NCBI GenBank assembly: GCA_015075545.1
Contig: JABTUC010000001.1
Coordinates: 186,001-250,000 of the forward strand
Origin: Ideonella sp.
Lineage (GTDB): Bacteria > Pseudomonadota > Gammaproteobacteria > Burkholderiales > Burkholderiaceae_C
Length of the DNA stretch: 64,000 nt
Direction: 5' to 3'
In this document: positions 17,801 to 27,732 of the stretch, in pieces
How positions within the stretch are numbered: position 1 is the stretch's first letter
How the letters are laid out: each line of letters begins with the position of its first letter
The notes under the pieces: generated by a model
The model's database searches: none
The model's input: the letters and a program-made list of their open reading frames with translations, nothing else
Told to the model about the DNA's origin: nothing
Translations under genes and position numbers: made by a program

Positions 17801-18165
17801 ACGCGGCGCTCGCGCTGCTGCGCCAGCCAGGTGCCGAACTCGGGGCTGTGGTCGTGCGCCGCATGGCCGAGCACGCTGTCGGAGTCTTCGAGGTCGTGCT
17901 GCACGCCATCGGCCAGCGCCAGGGTAGCGCTGCCGGTCACCAGCTCGGCGCCGAGCTGGCGCTTCAGTTGGAACAGGCGCTGGCGCAGCGTGTTGCGCGC
18001 CGCCTCGGCATCGCTGTCGGGCCACAGCAGGGCGGCCAGCCGGGCGCGTGGCGTGGGCCCTTCGAGCGCGAGCCAGGCCAGCAGCGCCGCATCGAGCGGC
18101 GCCAGATCGAACGGCGAGCGACCCGGCACGATGGCGCTGCAGTGGCGGGCGAGCTGGAGCAGCAT
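14818..18165 (-). CDS. Large BTAD/AAA ATPase transcriptional regulator
   Basis: 1115 aa from the Met at 18165 (13 residues longer with an upstream start). Order: winged-helix DNA-binding domain (about 1-85, with RLAALLWPDSDAEAARNTLRQRLFQLKRQL), BTAD (about 95-235), a STAND/AAA ATPase with Walker A GEAGMGKS near residue 255 and Walker B LQGLVVDDLHFADE, then TPR-like repeats to the end. This is the SARP/LuxR-like large-ATPase architecture: an NTP-dependent switch driven by an unknown signal bound by the TPRs. It is flanked on the same strand by the Ig lipoprotein (upstream) and a secreted protein (downstream), its likely targets. Confidence 0.88.
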   Translation of the reverse strand: MLLQLARHCSAIVPGRSPFDLAPLDAALLAWLALEGPTPRARLAALLWPDSDAEAARNTLRQRLFQLKRQLGAELVTGSATLALADGVQHDLEDSDSVLGHAAHDHSPEFGTWLAQQRERRVARVRQSLLELCAMAEQAKDFDDALAHARELLALEPLGEEAHRRLMRLHYQAGDRAAALLAFDRCEQVLKDEVGAKPSAETLALLTTIEASARDAALPMRQPVPASVLRPPRMVGRERELAQLAQGWHAGEVVALIGEAGMGKSRLLQEFCAARPGIVMAAGRPGDAGVPFATLARLLRAVMALDAAGPLALAAEPQRRALARVLPELDVAMPREPGEGHRLLLQRALGDVLSARRGLQGLVVDDLHFADEASLEMLASLIDQDSGSQRWALAYRPAETGSPARALHDGLVEQARLVPVTLQPLDAAQLAELVDSLALPGVSGSVLAAGLLRRTGGNPLFVLETLKQAWVDDALAELADARQLPRPLAVGRLIERRVAMLSPGALALARAAAVAGVDFDIALAEHVLGASALQFADALNELEAAQVMRGPQFAHDLVFDAVLGSVPQAIARHLHARIAGWLEQHGGEPARVARHWIDAAQPAQALPWLARAATAAGAAVRRKEQVAFLETKAAIEHRLAEGGDAAARAAAFETTLQAVQLSVTIDDGGSRGRMLCERLARLAATAPERARAKVQLAHLSTMRGQLEQAEAMAREALREATRDEVDAALVAECRCQLGTVLCTQDRSAEALPHLESSLAWVDAHGDVETRCELHGNLASTYDGLGRVADAALHHEQAIALARAYQHHGNETMCLANLAANRLRAGRVREAQALLAQARLLRQRDPDGSSLDGFIALNQAIADYQSGRYRDALSALDATDAALAAFAPGFAAAVAGHRAVMWAGLGQWARVQQHLDDAGVAADTAPLTVCRRALLQAWLARALDRGRPGGGLEAALAALGPTEGPDMRHALHLELAAWADTQAPLDTLQAVLTEAGRLGLEGMALAARGALARLLAHRGRRDEALAQLEVLERLDRVPLHTLVPLRLYPLQPWHDAVRALLCLGDHARAKPLAAALARWIDDTARQQVPEEFRDSFRHRNPVNRDLLALHARLARD

Positions 18166-18216
18166 GGCGGGCGATGCTACCTGCGCCGCACCACCGCGCC
18201 GCACGCTGCCGGCCCT

Positions 18217-21200
18217 TCAGCGCCGGCCGCTGGCCCACAGATGCGACAGAAAGCCCACCGTCTGCTCCCAGACCGCGACCACGCGGCCGCTGGCGTCGAC
18301 CCCCAGCGCAGGACGGCGTGCCGGATCGAGCTGGCCATCGATCATGATCGCGCTGCCCCAGCCGCTGCCCGGCACGTAGCGGTTGGTCCAGATGTCGAAG
18401 GTGAAGCCGGCGTCATTGCGCTGCGACCACAGCGCCGTGGCGTTGCCATCGGCGTCGATGACGATCTGCGGCGTGTAAGCCGAGCCGGCGTCGTCGGATT
18501 CGATCAGCACCGGGCTGCCCCAGCCGCTTCCCGCACTGTAGCGGCTGGCCATCACGTTGGTGATGGCGCCGCCGTACTGCTCCCAAACGGCGATTGCGTT
18601 GCCGGCGCCGTCGGCAGCGACGCGGGCGTTGCGCGACGTGATCGCCGGATCGGTCTCGAGCAAGGTCGCGCTGCCCCAGCCGGCGCCCACGGTGTAGCGA
18701 TTTGTCGCCACGCTGTCGACGCTGCCGTCGCGCCGATGCCAGACCGCGATCGCGTTGCCCGCGCCGTCGAGTGCGACCTGAGGCATCGGATCGGGCGTCA
18801 TCGTGTTGCTGTCGATCGGCACGGCAGTGCCCCAGCCGGTGCCTGGCACATACCGATTGGCCGAGATGTTGTAGACGAAGTTGAAGCCGCCGGTGTCGAC
18901 CACCCAGGCCCACACCACCACGGCATTGCCGGCGCCATCCACCGCGATCTGCGGCACCGATATAGAAGACTTGTCGTCGTTCTCGATCGTCATCGGCGTG
19001 CCCCAGCCGCTGCCCGCCACGTAGCGGGCCGCGACGATGCTGGCGCGCCCGCCCACTTGCTGTGCCCAGACCGCGATCACGCTGCCGCTCGCGTCGACGC
19101 CCACCTGCGGGCCGCCGGCCGGGCCGCTGCCGGTCTCGATCAACACCGGCGTACCCCAGCCGCTGCCGGCGGTGTAGCGGTTGGTCCAGACGTCGGTGTT
19201 GGTGCCGGCGTCATTGCGCTGCTGCCACACCGCCGTGGCGTTGCCATCGGCGTCGATCGCCACCTGGGCCTCCTGCGGAACTTCGATGCCTCCGGAGATG
19301 CGTTGCGCGGTGCCCCAGCCGCCAGCCGGCGTGTAGCGGTTGGCCCAGATGCTGATGCCGAAGCCGCCGCCGGGCTGCATCCACACTGCCACCGCCTCGC
19401 CCGCCGCGTTGACGGCCAGTCTCGGCATCTGGGCATTGCCGGTGTCGTCGGTCTCGATCGGCGCCGCGGTCTGCCAAGCCAGCGGCGCAGCCGTCACGGT
19501 GAGCGACGCACTCTGTGCCAGCACGACGCCGGCGCCGTTGTAGACCACCACGCCGTACAGCGCGCCGTTGTCGGCCGGCGTGAGCGCCGGCGTGGTGTGG
19601 CTGGCCGCGGTGGCGCCGGCGATCGCCACCTGGTTGCGCGTCCACTGGTAGCGCAGCGCGTCGCCGCTGGCGACGACGCTGAAGGTCGCGGTGCCGCCGA
19701 CCGAGGCCGTGGCCGCGACGGGCTGGGTGGTGATGGCCGGTGCCCCGACCACGATGAGCTGCGCGGCGTCCGACACAATGCTGCCGGCGCCGTTGCTCAC
19801 GCTCACGCTGTAGCTGCCGGCATCGAGCGCACCGACGCCGGACAGCGTCAGCACGGCACCGGTCGCTCCCGCGATCGGCGTGCCGTCGCGCCGCCACTGG
19901 TAGGCCAACGGCGCGCTGCCGCTGGCCGCCACCGCGAGCGTGGCCGTGGCGCCCGGCAGCACGACCGCGGGCGCGGGCTGCGTGGCGATGGCAGGAGCCT
20001 GCGGGGCCGGGCTCGCGATCACCGACAACGCCGCGGCGTTGCTGATCACCGCGCCGGCGCCGTTGCTCACGCGCACCGTGTAGCTGCCGGCATCGGCCGG
20101 CACCGCCGCGTCGATGGTGTAGGCCGCGGCGGTGGCGCCCGCGATGTCGACACCGTCCTTGCGCCACTGGAAGACGAGCGGCGCGCTGCCGCTGATGCCG
20201 ACCGCGAAGGTCGCCGTGTTGCCGGCGTTGACGTTGACCGCGGCCGGCTGCGTGGCGATGCTCGGTGCGCTGGGCGGAGCTACCACGCCGGGGGCGACCG
20301 TCAGCAGCGCGTCGACGCTGACGGCGTTACCCAATGCATTGCTCACCTCGATGGAGTAGGCGCCGGCATCGCCCGCCGTCACCGCCGGCAGCTTGAGCAC
20401 CGCGCCGTTGCCGCCGATGATCGGCACACCGTTGCGGCGCCACTGGTAGCTCAGTGCCTCGGTGCCGCGTGCGACGACTGCAAACAGCGCCTCGCTGCCG
20501 GCCACTACCGCCAGCGCCGCCGGCTGGGCAACGATGGTCGGCGCAACGTCGACATCGCTGACCGATACCGTCGCTGCGTTGCCTTCGATCGTACCCGCTG
20601 CATTGGTGGCCACGACGCGCAGCTGCATGCCGTTGTCGCCGATGGCCAGCGGCGCAGTGGTGTAGTTGGCCGTGGTGCCGCCGCTGCCCGTGGACACGTC
20701 GACCCACGGCCCGATGGAGTTCGCGGCGCGGCGCTGCCAGCGCAGCGTCGGGGCGGGCACGCCGGTCGCGCGCGCACTCAGGCTTGCGGTCTGACCGGTG
20801 CGCACCAGCAAGGACGCCGGCACTTGAGTGAACACGGGGGGCTCCGTGCCTTGCGCGACGGTCAAGGTCGCCGGCGCCGTTTCCGCGCAGTCGCTCGGCT
20901 CGCTGGTGTTGTCGATCACGCAGGCCACGGCGCGGTAGCGCGCGCCGTTGTCGGCCGCCTGCACCGCAGGCAGCGTCAGGGTGTGCGTGATGCCCGTCAT
21001 GTCCTGCGAGAACGTGCTGCCGACAGGGACGAACAGCGAACTGCCGGGCGCTGCGCGCAGCCAGTCGACACGCACCCGGTTGTCGTCGCGCGCCGGGCCG
21101 GAGTTGAGGACGTCGGTCGCGAAAGTCGCCGCCTGCCCGGCCGCGACGGTGAGGTTCGACGGATGCCGGCTGATCGTGATCTTGCGGGTACCGGCTTTGA

Positions 21201-22191
21201 CGGTGATCTGGAGGCGCCTGTACTGCACCCCTTCGGTCGTCGGGAAGTACGTGAAGGCACCGTCCTGGCAATAGGGGTGATCGACCAGCACGTCATAGAA
21301 GACCTCGCGAGCGACCCAGATCTCTGGACTCGAAGGCCTCCAGAACCCTGTCTGGTCGTTGACCTCCTCGAGCAGGGCCCACGGGATCTCGACCCGAATC
21401 ACGCCATTGGCGGCGACGGGGTAGGTCGATCGCGAGTAGCCCTCGGTCCTCGCGCGCTGGTCGTCGACGAGGGTGCCCAGGGGATCGCTGGCGCGATACC
21501 TGCGCGACCACTCGACCGTGGTTCGCCAGCCGGTATTGCACACCGGCGCGTTGTTCAGGGTGATGTCGAGGAACTGGTTCGCGGGCCGCAGGACGGTCTT
21601 GGTCACCACCGGATTGCCGGCGACGATGGTCGGCCCCACCCAGTCGTCCGCGCCGTCCGAGCTCCACGGCCGCCACGTCAGGCTAGGTGTGACGGGGGTG
21701 AGAGGACCGGTCACCAGCACAGGCTTGGCGATCACGACGAACCACGACAGGCCGTCGACCGGAGCGCTGACCGTCCCGTCGCCGTTGACGGTCGTCTCGA
21801 GCAGGCGCCACGGCCCTTCTCGAGCTTCGGCCTTGGCGATGACGGGCGTGGCACCGCTCGGCAGTTGCTGAGCGTTGTAGGGCAGGCGGACCGTGGCGGG
21901 GTATGCAAACCGGGTCCCGTGCGGCGTGATCGCGTATACGTCGGAGGCGATCGGCCCCGCCGGCAATGCAGGCGCATCGGTCGAGTTCTTGGCGATGCGG
22001 ACGGTCACCGGCGCCGTCAACGCGTCCGCCGGTACTTGCAAGGCGCTGCCGTCCGGCCCCACCGTGGTCTCGCCGGCTGCCCCGTTGGTCGGCGGGGCGG
22101 CGGTGTTGCTCCCGCCACCACCGCCACCGCAAGCGACCAGCGCGGCAAGCACGCCTGCACTCAGAATCAGCCTTGCCAGTTGCCTGTACAT
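18217..22191 (-). CDS. Giant Ig-repeat surface lipoprotein
   Basis: 1324 aa. Lipobox LVAC with Cys at residue 21, then a Gly/Ser/Thr linker. Residues about 40-160 form a ZU5-like domain resembling the lipoprotein at 1382-2785. About six Ig-like units follow (about 370-910), each with the pattern YQWRRNG...GAT...DAGSYSVSVSNG. The C-terminal 400 residues contain about eight repeats of the type GWGTPVLIE...PQ.AVDAAGNA.AVW.Q, probably a beta-propeller or beta-solenoid. The architecture fits a cell-surface adhesin or carbohydrate-binding protein. The regulator gene begins 52 bp downstream on the same strand. Confidence 0.85.
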   Translation of the reverse strand: MYRQLARLILSAGVLAALVACGGGGGGSNTAAPPTNGAAGETTVGPDGSALQVPADALTAPVTVRIAKNSTDAPALPAGPIASDVYAITPHGTRFAYPATVRLPYNAQQLPSGATPVIAKAEAREGPWRLLETTVNGDGTVSAPVDGLSWFVVIAKPVLVTGPLTPVTPSLTWRPWSSDGADDWVGPTIVAGNPVVTKTVLRPANQFLDITLNNAPVCNTGWRTTVEWSRRYRASDPLGTLVDDQRARTEGYSRSTYPVAANGVIRVEIPWALLEEVNDQTGFWRPSSPEIWVAREVFYDVLVDHPYCQDGAFTYFPTTEGVQYRRLQITVKAGTRKITISRHPSNLTVAAGQAATFATDVLNSGPARDDNRVRVDWLRAAPGSSLFVPVGSTFSQDMTGITHTLTLPAVQAADNGARYRAVACVIDNTSEPSDCAETAPATLTVAQGTEPPVFTQVPASLLVRTGQTASLSARATGVPAPTLRWQRRAANSIGPWVDVSTGSGGTTANYTTAPLAIGDNGMQLRVVATNAAGTIEGNAATVSVSDVDVAPTIVAQPAALAVVAGSEALFAVVARGTEALSYQWRRNGVPIIGGNGAVLKLPAVTAGDAGAYSIEVSNALGNAVSVDALLTVAPGVVAPPSAPSIATQPAAVNVNAGNTATFAVGISGSAPLVFQWRKDGVDIAGATAAAYTIDAAVPADAGSYTVRVSNGAGAVISNAAALSVIASPAPQAPAIATQPAPAVVLPGATATLAVAASGSAPLAYQWRRDGTPIAGATGAVLTLSGVGALDAGSYSVSVSNGAGSIVSDAAQLIVVGAPAITTQPVAATASVGGTATFSVVASGDALRYQWTRNQVAIAGATAASHTTPALTPADNGALYGVVVYNGAGVVLAQSASLTVTAAPLAWQTAAPIETDDTGNAQMPRLAVNAAGEAVAVWMQPGGGFGISIWANRYTPAGGWGTAQRISGGIEVPQEAQVAIDADGNATAVWQQRNDAGTNTDVWTNRYTAGSGWGTPVLIETGSGPAGGPQVGVDASGSVIAVWAQQVGGRASIVAARYVAGSGWGTPMTIENDDKSSISVPQIAVDGAGNAVVVWAWVVDTGGFNFVYNISANRYVPGTGWGTAVPIDSNTMTPDPMPQVALDGAGNAIAVWHRRDGSVDSVATNRYTVGAGWGSATLLETDPAITSRNARVAADGAGNAIAVWEQYGGAITNVMASRYSAGSGWGSPVLIESDDAGSAYTPQIVIDADGNATALWSQRNDAGFTFDIWTNRYVPGSGWGSAIMIDGQLDPARRPALGVDASGRVVAVWEQTVGFLSHLWASGRR

Positions 22192-22339
22192 CGGGCGCCC
22201 TGCTCGTCGGCCATCGGCCGTGTTGGCGCCGTTGTAGACAACAGGCCGTTATGACTGCGTTAGGCCCACGCCCTCGGCGTGACGCGCGCGGCCATGCGAT
22301 GACCCATGCCCTGGGCGCGGCCGCTGGCAAGATCGAGCC

Positions 22340-23473
22340 ATGAACCTCGACCTCGCGTCCCTGCGCCGCCACGCGATCGCGCGCACGCTGTTCGCACCGA
22401 CCGATTTCGCAGATGCACTGGCGCACATGCCGTTCGTGCAGGCCGACCCGCTGCGCGCGCCGGCGCGCGCGCAGGATCTGACGCTGCGCCACCGCGTCGC
22501 CGGCTACCTGGCCGGCGACCTCGAGCGCCGCTACCCCGAGCTGGGCATCGAGGAGGACTTCTTCGTCAACTACGGCTTCCTCGGCGCCCATCACCACGCG
22601 TTGATGCACCCGCGCAAGGTGCGCAGGCGCTGGTCGAAGGCGCGCCGGGCGAAGGCCGAGGTGGTGCTCGCCTTCGTGCGCGAACGCGGCGCCGTGCACC
22701 CGCGCGAGGTCGACGAACAGTTCGACCACGGCAAGGTCACCAACTGGTTCGGCGGCTCGGGCAAAGCCAGCACCGAGCTGCTCGACGGCATGCACTATCG
22801 CGGCCTGCTGCGCGTGGCGCGGCGCGACGCGGGCACGCGCGTCTACGCGGCGCGCGCGCCGTGGCCCGTGCCGGCCGACCGCGCCGAGATCCGCGCGCGC
22901 ATGGACGCGATGGTCGACCTCGTCGTCGCCGTCTACGCGCCGCTGCCGGCCGCGACGCTGCGCCAACTGATCAACCGGCTGCAGTGGGCGGCGCCGCAGT
23001 GGGCGGCCGAGCGCGCGGGCGCGTTCGCGCGCGCGACGCGGCGACTGGCGCACGCGCACGCCGACGGCACCGACTGGTACTGGCCGGCCGGCGAAGACCC
23101 GGCGGCAGCGCGCGCCGTCGACGCCGACCGCACGTGGCTGCTGGCGCCGTTCGATCCGCTGGTGTGGGACCGGCTGCGCTTCGAGCGCTTCTGGGGCTGG
23201 CCGTACCGCTTCGAGGCCTACACGCCGGCGGCCAGGCGCCGGCTCGGCCACTACGCGCTGCCGCTGCTGTGGCGCGAGCAGGTGGTGGGGTGGAGCAACG
23301 TGTCGGTCGAGGCCGGCGCGATGCGCGTCGAGGTCGGCTTCGCCGGGCCGCGCATCGACGAGCCCGCGTTCGTGCGCGCGCTCGACGACGAACTGCACCG
23401 CATGCACCGCTTTCTCGGCCTGGCGCCGTTCGCTGCCGAGCGCGTCGCGGCCGAAAACCCTGCGGCAACGTGA
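22340..23473 (+). CDS. YcaQ-like winged-helix DNA glycosylase
   Basis: 377 aa. Matches the HTH_42/YcaQ family: LRRHAIARTLF at the start, FVQADPLRAPARAQDL containing the QxD catalytic motif (residues 33-35), VNYGFLGAHHHALMHPR, and the late winged-helix part FDPLVWDRLRFERFWGWPYRFEAYTP. YcaQ enzymes unhook interstrand cross-links and remove bulky alkylated bases in DNA. Length is near the usual 380-410 aa. It is monocistronic, between the divergent lipoprotein gene and the convergent HAD gene. Confidence 0.87.
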   Translation: MNLDLASLRRHAIARTLFAPTDFADALAHMPFVQADPLRAPARAQDLTLRHRVAGYLAGDLERRYPELGIEEDFFVNYGFLGAHHHALMHPRKVRRRWSKARRAKAEVVLAFVRERGAVHPREVDEQFDHGKVTNWFGGSGKASTELLDGMHYRGLLRVARRDAGTRVYAARAPWPVPADRAEIRARMDAMVDLVVAVYAPLPAATLRQLINRLQWAAPQWAAERAGAFARATRRLAHAHADGTDWYWPAGEDPAAARAVDADRTWLLAPFDPLVWDRLRFERFWGWPYRFEAYTPAARRRLGHYALPLLWREQVVGWSNVSVEAGAMRVEVGFAGPRIDEPAFVRALDDELHRMHRFLGLAPFAAERVAAENPAAT

Positions 23474-23492
23474 ACGGCGAAGACGCGGTCGC

Positions 23493-24302
23493 TCAGCCGC
23501 GCGCCGCCAGCAGCGCGTCGGCCACCTCGGCGAAGCCGGCGCCGCGCTCGCCGCGGGTGAGGTACGCCGGCCACACCGTGAGCCGGGCGGCGAAACGCAT
23601 CAGGTTGGCAACGCCGACGCTGAGTGGAAAGTGCGCGAACATCTCCTGGTCGTTGGTCGAGTCGCCGACGTAGACCCAGCGGCCGATCTCGGCATCGAGG
23701 TCGGCGCCGAACAGCCGCCGCACGATCCAGCGTGCGCCGGTGAGCTTGGTGTGCTCGCCCAGCCAGCCGTTGATGTGGATCGAGCTGACGGTGACGTGCA
23801 GGCCCTCGGCGCGCATGATCGCCACCACGCGCGCGATGGCGGCCTCGTCGAGGTGCACGAACTCGCTGTGGTCGATCGCGATGTCGGTGGCGCGGCCCAC
23901 GCTGTCGGGCGAAATGGTCGCGCCCGGCACCTCGCGCAGCACGCGCGCCGCCGCCGCCTGCAGTGGGCCCGCGTTGGCGCGGCGCGTGGCCTCGTCCTGC
24001 GCGTACTCGATGCGCAGCGCGCCGCCCTCGCGGAACAGCGCCACCGCGCCGTTCTCGGCGACGATGGCATCGAGCGTACCGTCGCGCACGAACGGTTCGC
24101 TCCAGCCCATCGGCCGGCCGGTGATCGCCAGTGCCGGCAGCCCCGCGGCGCGCAGCCGCTGCAGCGCGGCGCGCGCCGCCGGCTCGATGGCGCCGTCGCG
24201 GGTGAGCGTGTCGTCGATGTCGGTGAGCACGCCGCGCACGGCGCGCCAGCGCTCGCGGTCCACGCGCTCGAGTGGGGCTGAGGTAGGGGTGTCGCCGCTC
24301 AT
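23493..24302 (-). CDS. HAD-superfamily phosphatase (class IIB)
   Basis: 269 aa. Motif I VLTDIDDTLT at about residue 25, motif II ALAITGRP, and motif IV GDSTNDQEMF near residue 215 define a HAD phosphatase. The large cap between motifs II and III fits subclass IIB, whose members act on sugar phosphates (for example mannosyl-3-phosphoglycerate or sucrose phosphate). Substrate is not evident. It is divergent from the riboswitch-ahcY transcript, and its start lies about 50 bp from the riboswitch. Confidence 0.85.
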   Translation of the reverse strand: MSGDTPTSAPLERVDRERWRAVRGVLTDIDDTLTRDGAIEPAARAALQRLRAAGLPALAITGRPMGWSEPFVRDGTLDAIVAENGAVALFREGGALRIEYAQDEATRRANAGPLQAAAARVLREVPGATISPDSVGRATDIAIDHSEFVHLDEAAIARVVAIMRAEGLHVTVSSIHINGWLGEHTKLTGARWIVRRLFGADLDAEIGRWVYVGDSTNDQEMFAHFPLSVGVANLMRFAARLTVWPAYLTRGERGAGFAEVADALLAARG

Positions 24303-24353
24303 GTTGCAAGTGTCACATGCGCCCCGGCCTGCCCCCTGCTAACATCCGGCGCG

Positions 24354-24418
24354 TTCCGAGGAGCGTTGCAAGGCCCAGCAGGTCCCAGGCTCGGAACCAC
24401 CACGTTGCAACGGCGCTC
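24354..24418 (+). promoter_or_regulatory. SAH riboswitch upstream of ahcY
   Basis: Senses S-adenosylhomocysteine and turns on ahcY. The conserved elements are all present: P1 is a perfect 7-bp helix TTCCGAG (24354-24360) with CTCGGAA (24390-24396), the core GAGCGTTGCAAGG follows P1, and the 3' element GTTGCAACGGCGCTC completes the pseudoknot, GAGCG pairing with CGCTC. This matches the published SAH riboswitch class found upstream of ahcY in beta- and gammaproteobacteria. A possible -10 (TAACAT, 24340-24345) precedes it, and the ahcY start lies 78 nt downstream. Confidence 0.92.
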
Positions 24419-24495
24419 ACCCGCAGTCAGTTCGTGCCGGGTGGGTTTTGTCCCCGACACGCGCCTTGCGGGTTTCATCCATCGATGGAGCCGAG

Positions 24496-25929
<1,434 letters not shown>

Positions 25930-25944
25930 TCGCGGCGGCCGAGC

Positions 25945-26883
25945 ATGCACATCGTCTTCTACGGCGCCGGCGGCATCGGCGGCTATTTCGGCGCCAGGCT
26001 GCTGGCGGCGGGCGCCGACGTGTCGTTCGTCGCGCGCGGCCGCCAGGCGCAGGCGATGCGCGAGCACGGCCTGCGCGTGAAGAGCCCGCTCGGCGACCTG
26101 CAGGTCGCGGCGCCGTCGATCAGCGACGACCCCGCTGTGCTGCCGCCGGCCGACCTGGTGGTGTTCGCGGTCAAGATGCCCGATGCCGAGGCTGCCGCCG
26201 GGCGCTCGAGGCCGCTGCTGAAACCGGGCACCGTGGTGCTGCCGCTGCAGAACGGCGTCGAGATCGTCGACGTGCTGAGCGCCGCGATCGGGCCCGCGCC
26301 GGTCGCGCTCGGCACCGCGCACATCCCGGTCAAGATCGCCGAGCCCGGGGTGATCGAGCACACCGGCAGCTACGCGGCGCTGCGCTTCGGCCCGCTGCAA
26401 GTGGCGCAGCGGCCGGTGCTCGAGGCGTTTGCCGCGGTGTGCGAGCGCGCGAAGATCCAGGCCGAGCTGGTCGACGACGTGCGCCGCGCGATGTGGGAGA
26501 AGTTCGTCTTCCTGGTCGGTATGTCGAGCCTGACCGCGCTGACGCGGCTGCCGATCGGCGTCGTGCGCGCCGACCCCGAGCTGCGCCGCCTGCTGCAGCA
26601 AGTGATGGACGAGACCGCGGCGCTGGCGCGCGCCGAAGGCGTGGCGCTGCCCGACGACTTCGTCGCGAAGCAGATGGCCAGCGTCGACGGCCTGCCCGCG
26701 CAGGCCAAAGCGTCGATGGCCAACGACCTCGATGCCGGCCGCCAGCTCGAGCTGCCGTGGCTCGCCGGCGCCGTGGTGCGGCGCAGCGCGCGCGTCGGCT
26801 TGCCCGCGAGCGCCAGCCGCTTCGTCGCCGCGGCGCTCGGGCCGTATGCCAAGGGTGCGCCGGCGGCGGGGGCGGCGCGATGA
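25945..26883 (+). CDS. panE: 2-dehydropantoate 2-reductase
   Basis: 312 aa. NADPH-dependent reduction of ketopantoate to pantoate on the route to coenzyme A. The N-terminal MHIVFYGAGGIGGYFGARL is the Rossmann GxGxxG motif. VFAVKMPD holds the conserved Lys region, and VWEKFVFL-type sequence (MWEKFVFLVGMSS) with NDLDAGRQLELPWLAGAVVR forms the C-terminal catalytic domain. It is 15 bp after ahcY and overlaps metF by 4 bp, so it is part of the same transcript and likely under the same riboswitch. Other ketopantoate reductase paralogs exist in this order, so the exact substrate is probable, not proven. Confidence 0.88.
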   Translation: MHIVFYGAGGIGGYFGARLLAAGADVSFVARGRQAQAMREHGLRVKSPLGDLQVAAPSISDDPAVLPPADLVVFAVKMPDAEAAAGRSRPLLKPGTVVLPLQNGVEIVDVLSAAIGPAPVALGTAHIPVKIAEPGVIEHTGSYAALRFGPLQVAQRPVLEAFAAVCERAKIQAELVDDVRRAMWEKFVFLVGMSSLTALTRLPIGVVRADPELRRLLQQVMDETAALARAEGVALPDDFVAKQMASVDGLPAQAKASMANDLDAGRQLELPWLAGAVVRRSARVGLPASASRFVAAALGPYAKGAPAAGAAR

Positions 26884-27713
26884 GCCTCGCCGTTCCGGTC
26901 AGCTTCGAGTTCTTCCCGCCCAACACGCCGGCGGGCGACGAGAAACTGAGAACCGTGGTCGCCGAGCTGGGCGCGCTGAAGCCCGAGTTCTTCAGCGTCA
27001 CCTACGGCGCCGGCGGCTCGACGCGCGACAAGACGCTGGCCACCGTGAGCGCGATCGCCGCGCTCGGCCACGAGGCCGCGCCGCACCTGTCGTGCGTGGG
27101 TTCGACGCGCGCGGGCATCGCGCAGATCCTCGACACCTACCGCGCGCAGCGCATCCGCCGCCTGGTCGCGCTGCGTGGCGATCTGCCCAGCGGCACCGCC
27201 ACCGTCGGCGAGTTCCGCTACGCGGCCGAATTGATCCGCTTCATCCGCGAAACGCAAGGGCGCGACTGGCACATCGAGGTCGCGTGCTACCCCGAGGTGC
27301 ACCCGCAGCAGCGCTACGCCAAGCGCGACCTGCAGTTCTTCGCCGACAAGATGGCCGCCGGCGCCGACTCGGCGATCACGCAGTTCTTCTACAACGCCGA
27401 CGCGTACTTCCACTTCGTCGACGAGGCGCGCAAGCTCGGCGTCACGGCGCCGATCGTTCCCGGCGTGATGCCGATCCTCAACTACGCGCGCATCGCCCAG
27501 TTCGGCCAGCGCGACGGCATCGAGATCCCGCGCTGGGTGGCGCTGAAGATGGAAGGCTTCATGGACGACGCCGAGTCGATCCGCGCCTTCGGCCTCGACG
27601 TCGTCACCAACCTGTGCCGCCGCCTGATCGAAGGCGGCGCGCCTGGGATCCACTTCTACACGCTGAACCAGTCGGCGCTGTCGCTCGAGATCTGCCGGCG
27701 GCTGGCGGCTTAG
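26880..27713 (+). CDS. metF: 5,10-methylenetetrahydrofolate reductase
   Basis: 277 aa. Reduces methylene-THF to methyl-THF for homocysteine remethylation; FAD enzyme with a TIM barrel. Typical motifs: SFEFFPPNTP (catalytic Glu), FFSVTYGAGGSTRDKT, RLVALRGDLPSG, EVACYPEVHPQ, ADSAITQFFYNAD and PGVMPILNYA. The ATG overlaps the panE stop as ATGA, chosen because it yields the usual short N-terminus. Linked downstream of ahcY, it would receive riboswitch control, coordinating SAH removal with methyl supply. Confidence 0.96.
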   Translation: MSLAVPVSFEFFPPNTPAGDEKLRTVVAELGALKPEFFSVTYGAGGSTRDKTLATVSAIAALGHEAAPHLSCVGSTRAGIAQILDTYRAQRIRRLVALRGDLPSGTATVGEFRYAAELIRFIRETQGRDWHIEVACYPEVHPQQRYAKRDLQFFADKMAAGADSAITQFFYNADAYFHFVDEARKLGVTAPIVPGVMPILNYARIAQFGQRDGIEIPRWVALKMEGFMDDAESIRAFGLDVVTNLCRRLIEGGAPGIHFYTLNQSALSLEICRRLAA

Positions 27714-27732
27714 CCGCCGCGCGCTCGGTCGG

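Noticed and set aside
19500-20900. Regularly repeated DNA that could suggest a CRISPR or tandem repeat array
   Set aside because: The repeats are about 250 bp, diverged and in frame, and correspond to Ig-like protein domains.
14791-22254. A 2487-codon open frame on the + strand
   Set aside because: It is antisense to the well-supported BTAD regulator and Ig lipoprotein. Its composition (Arg/His/Gln/Ala-rich without motifs) is typical of the complement of GC-rich genes.
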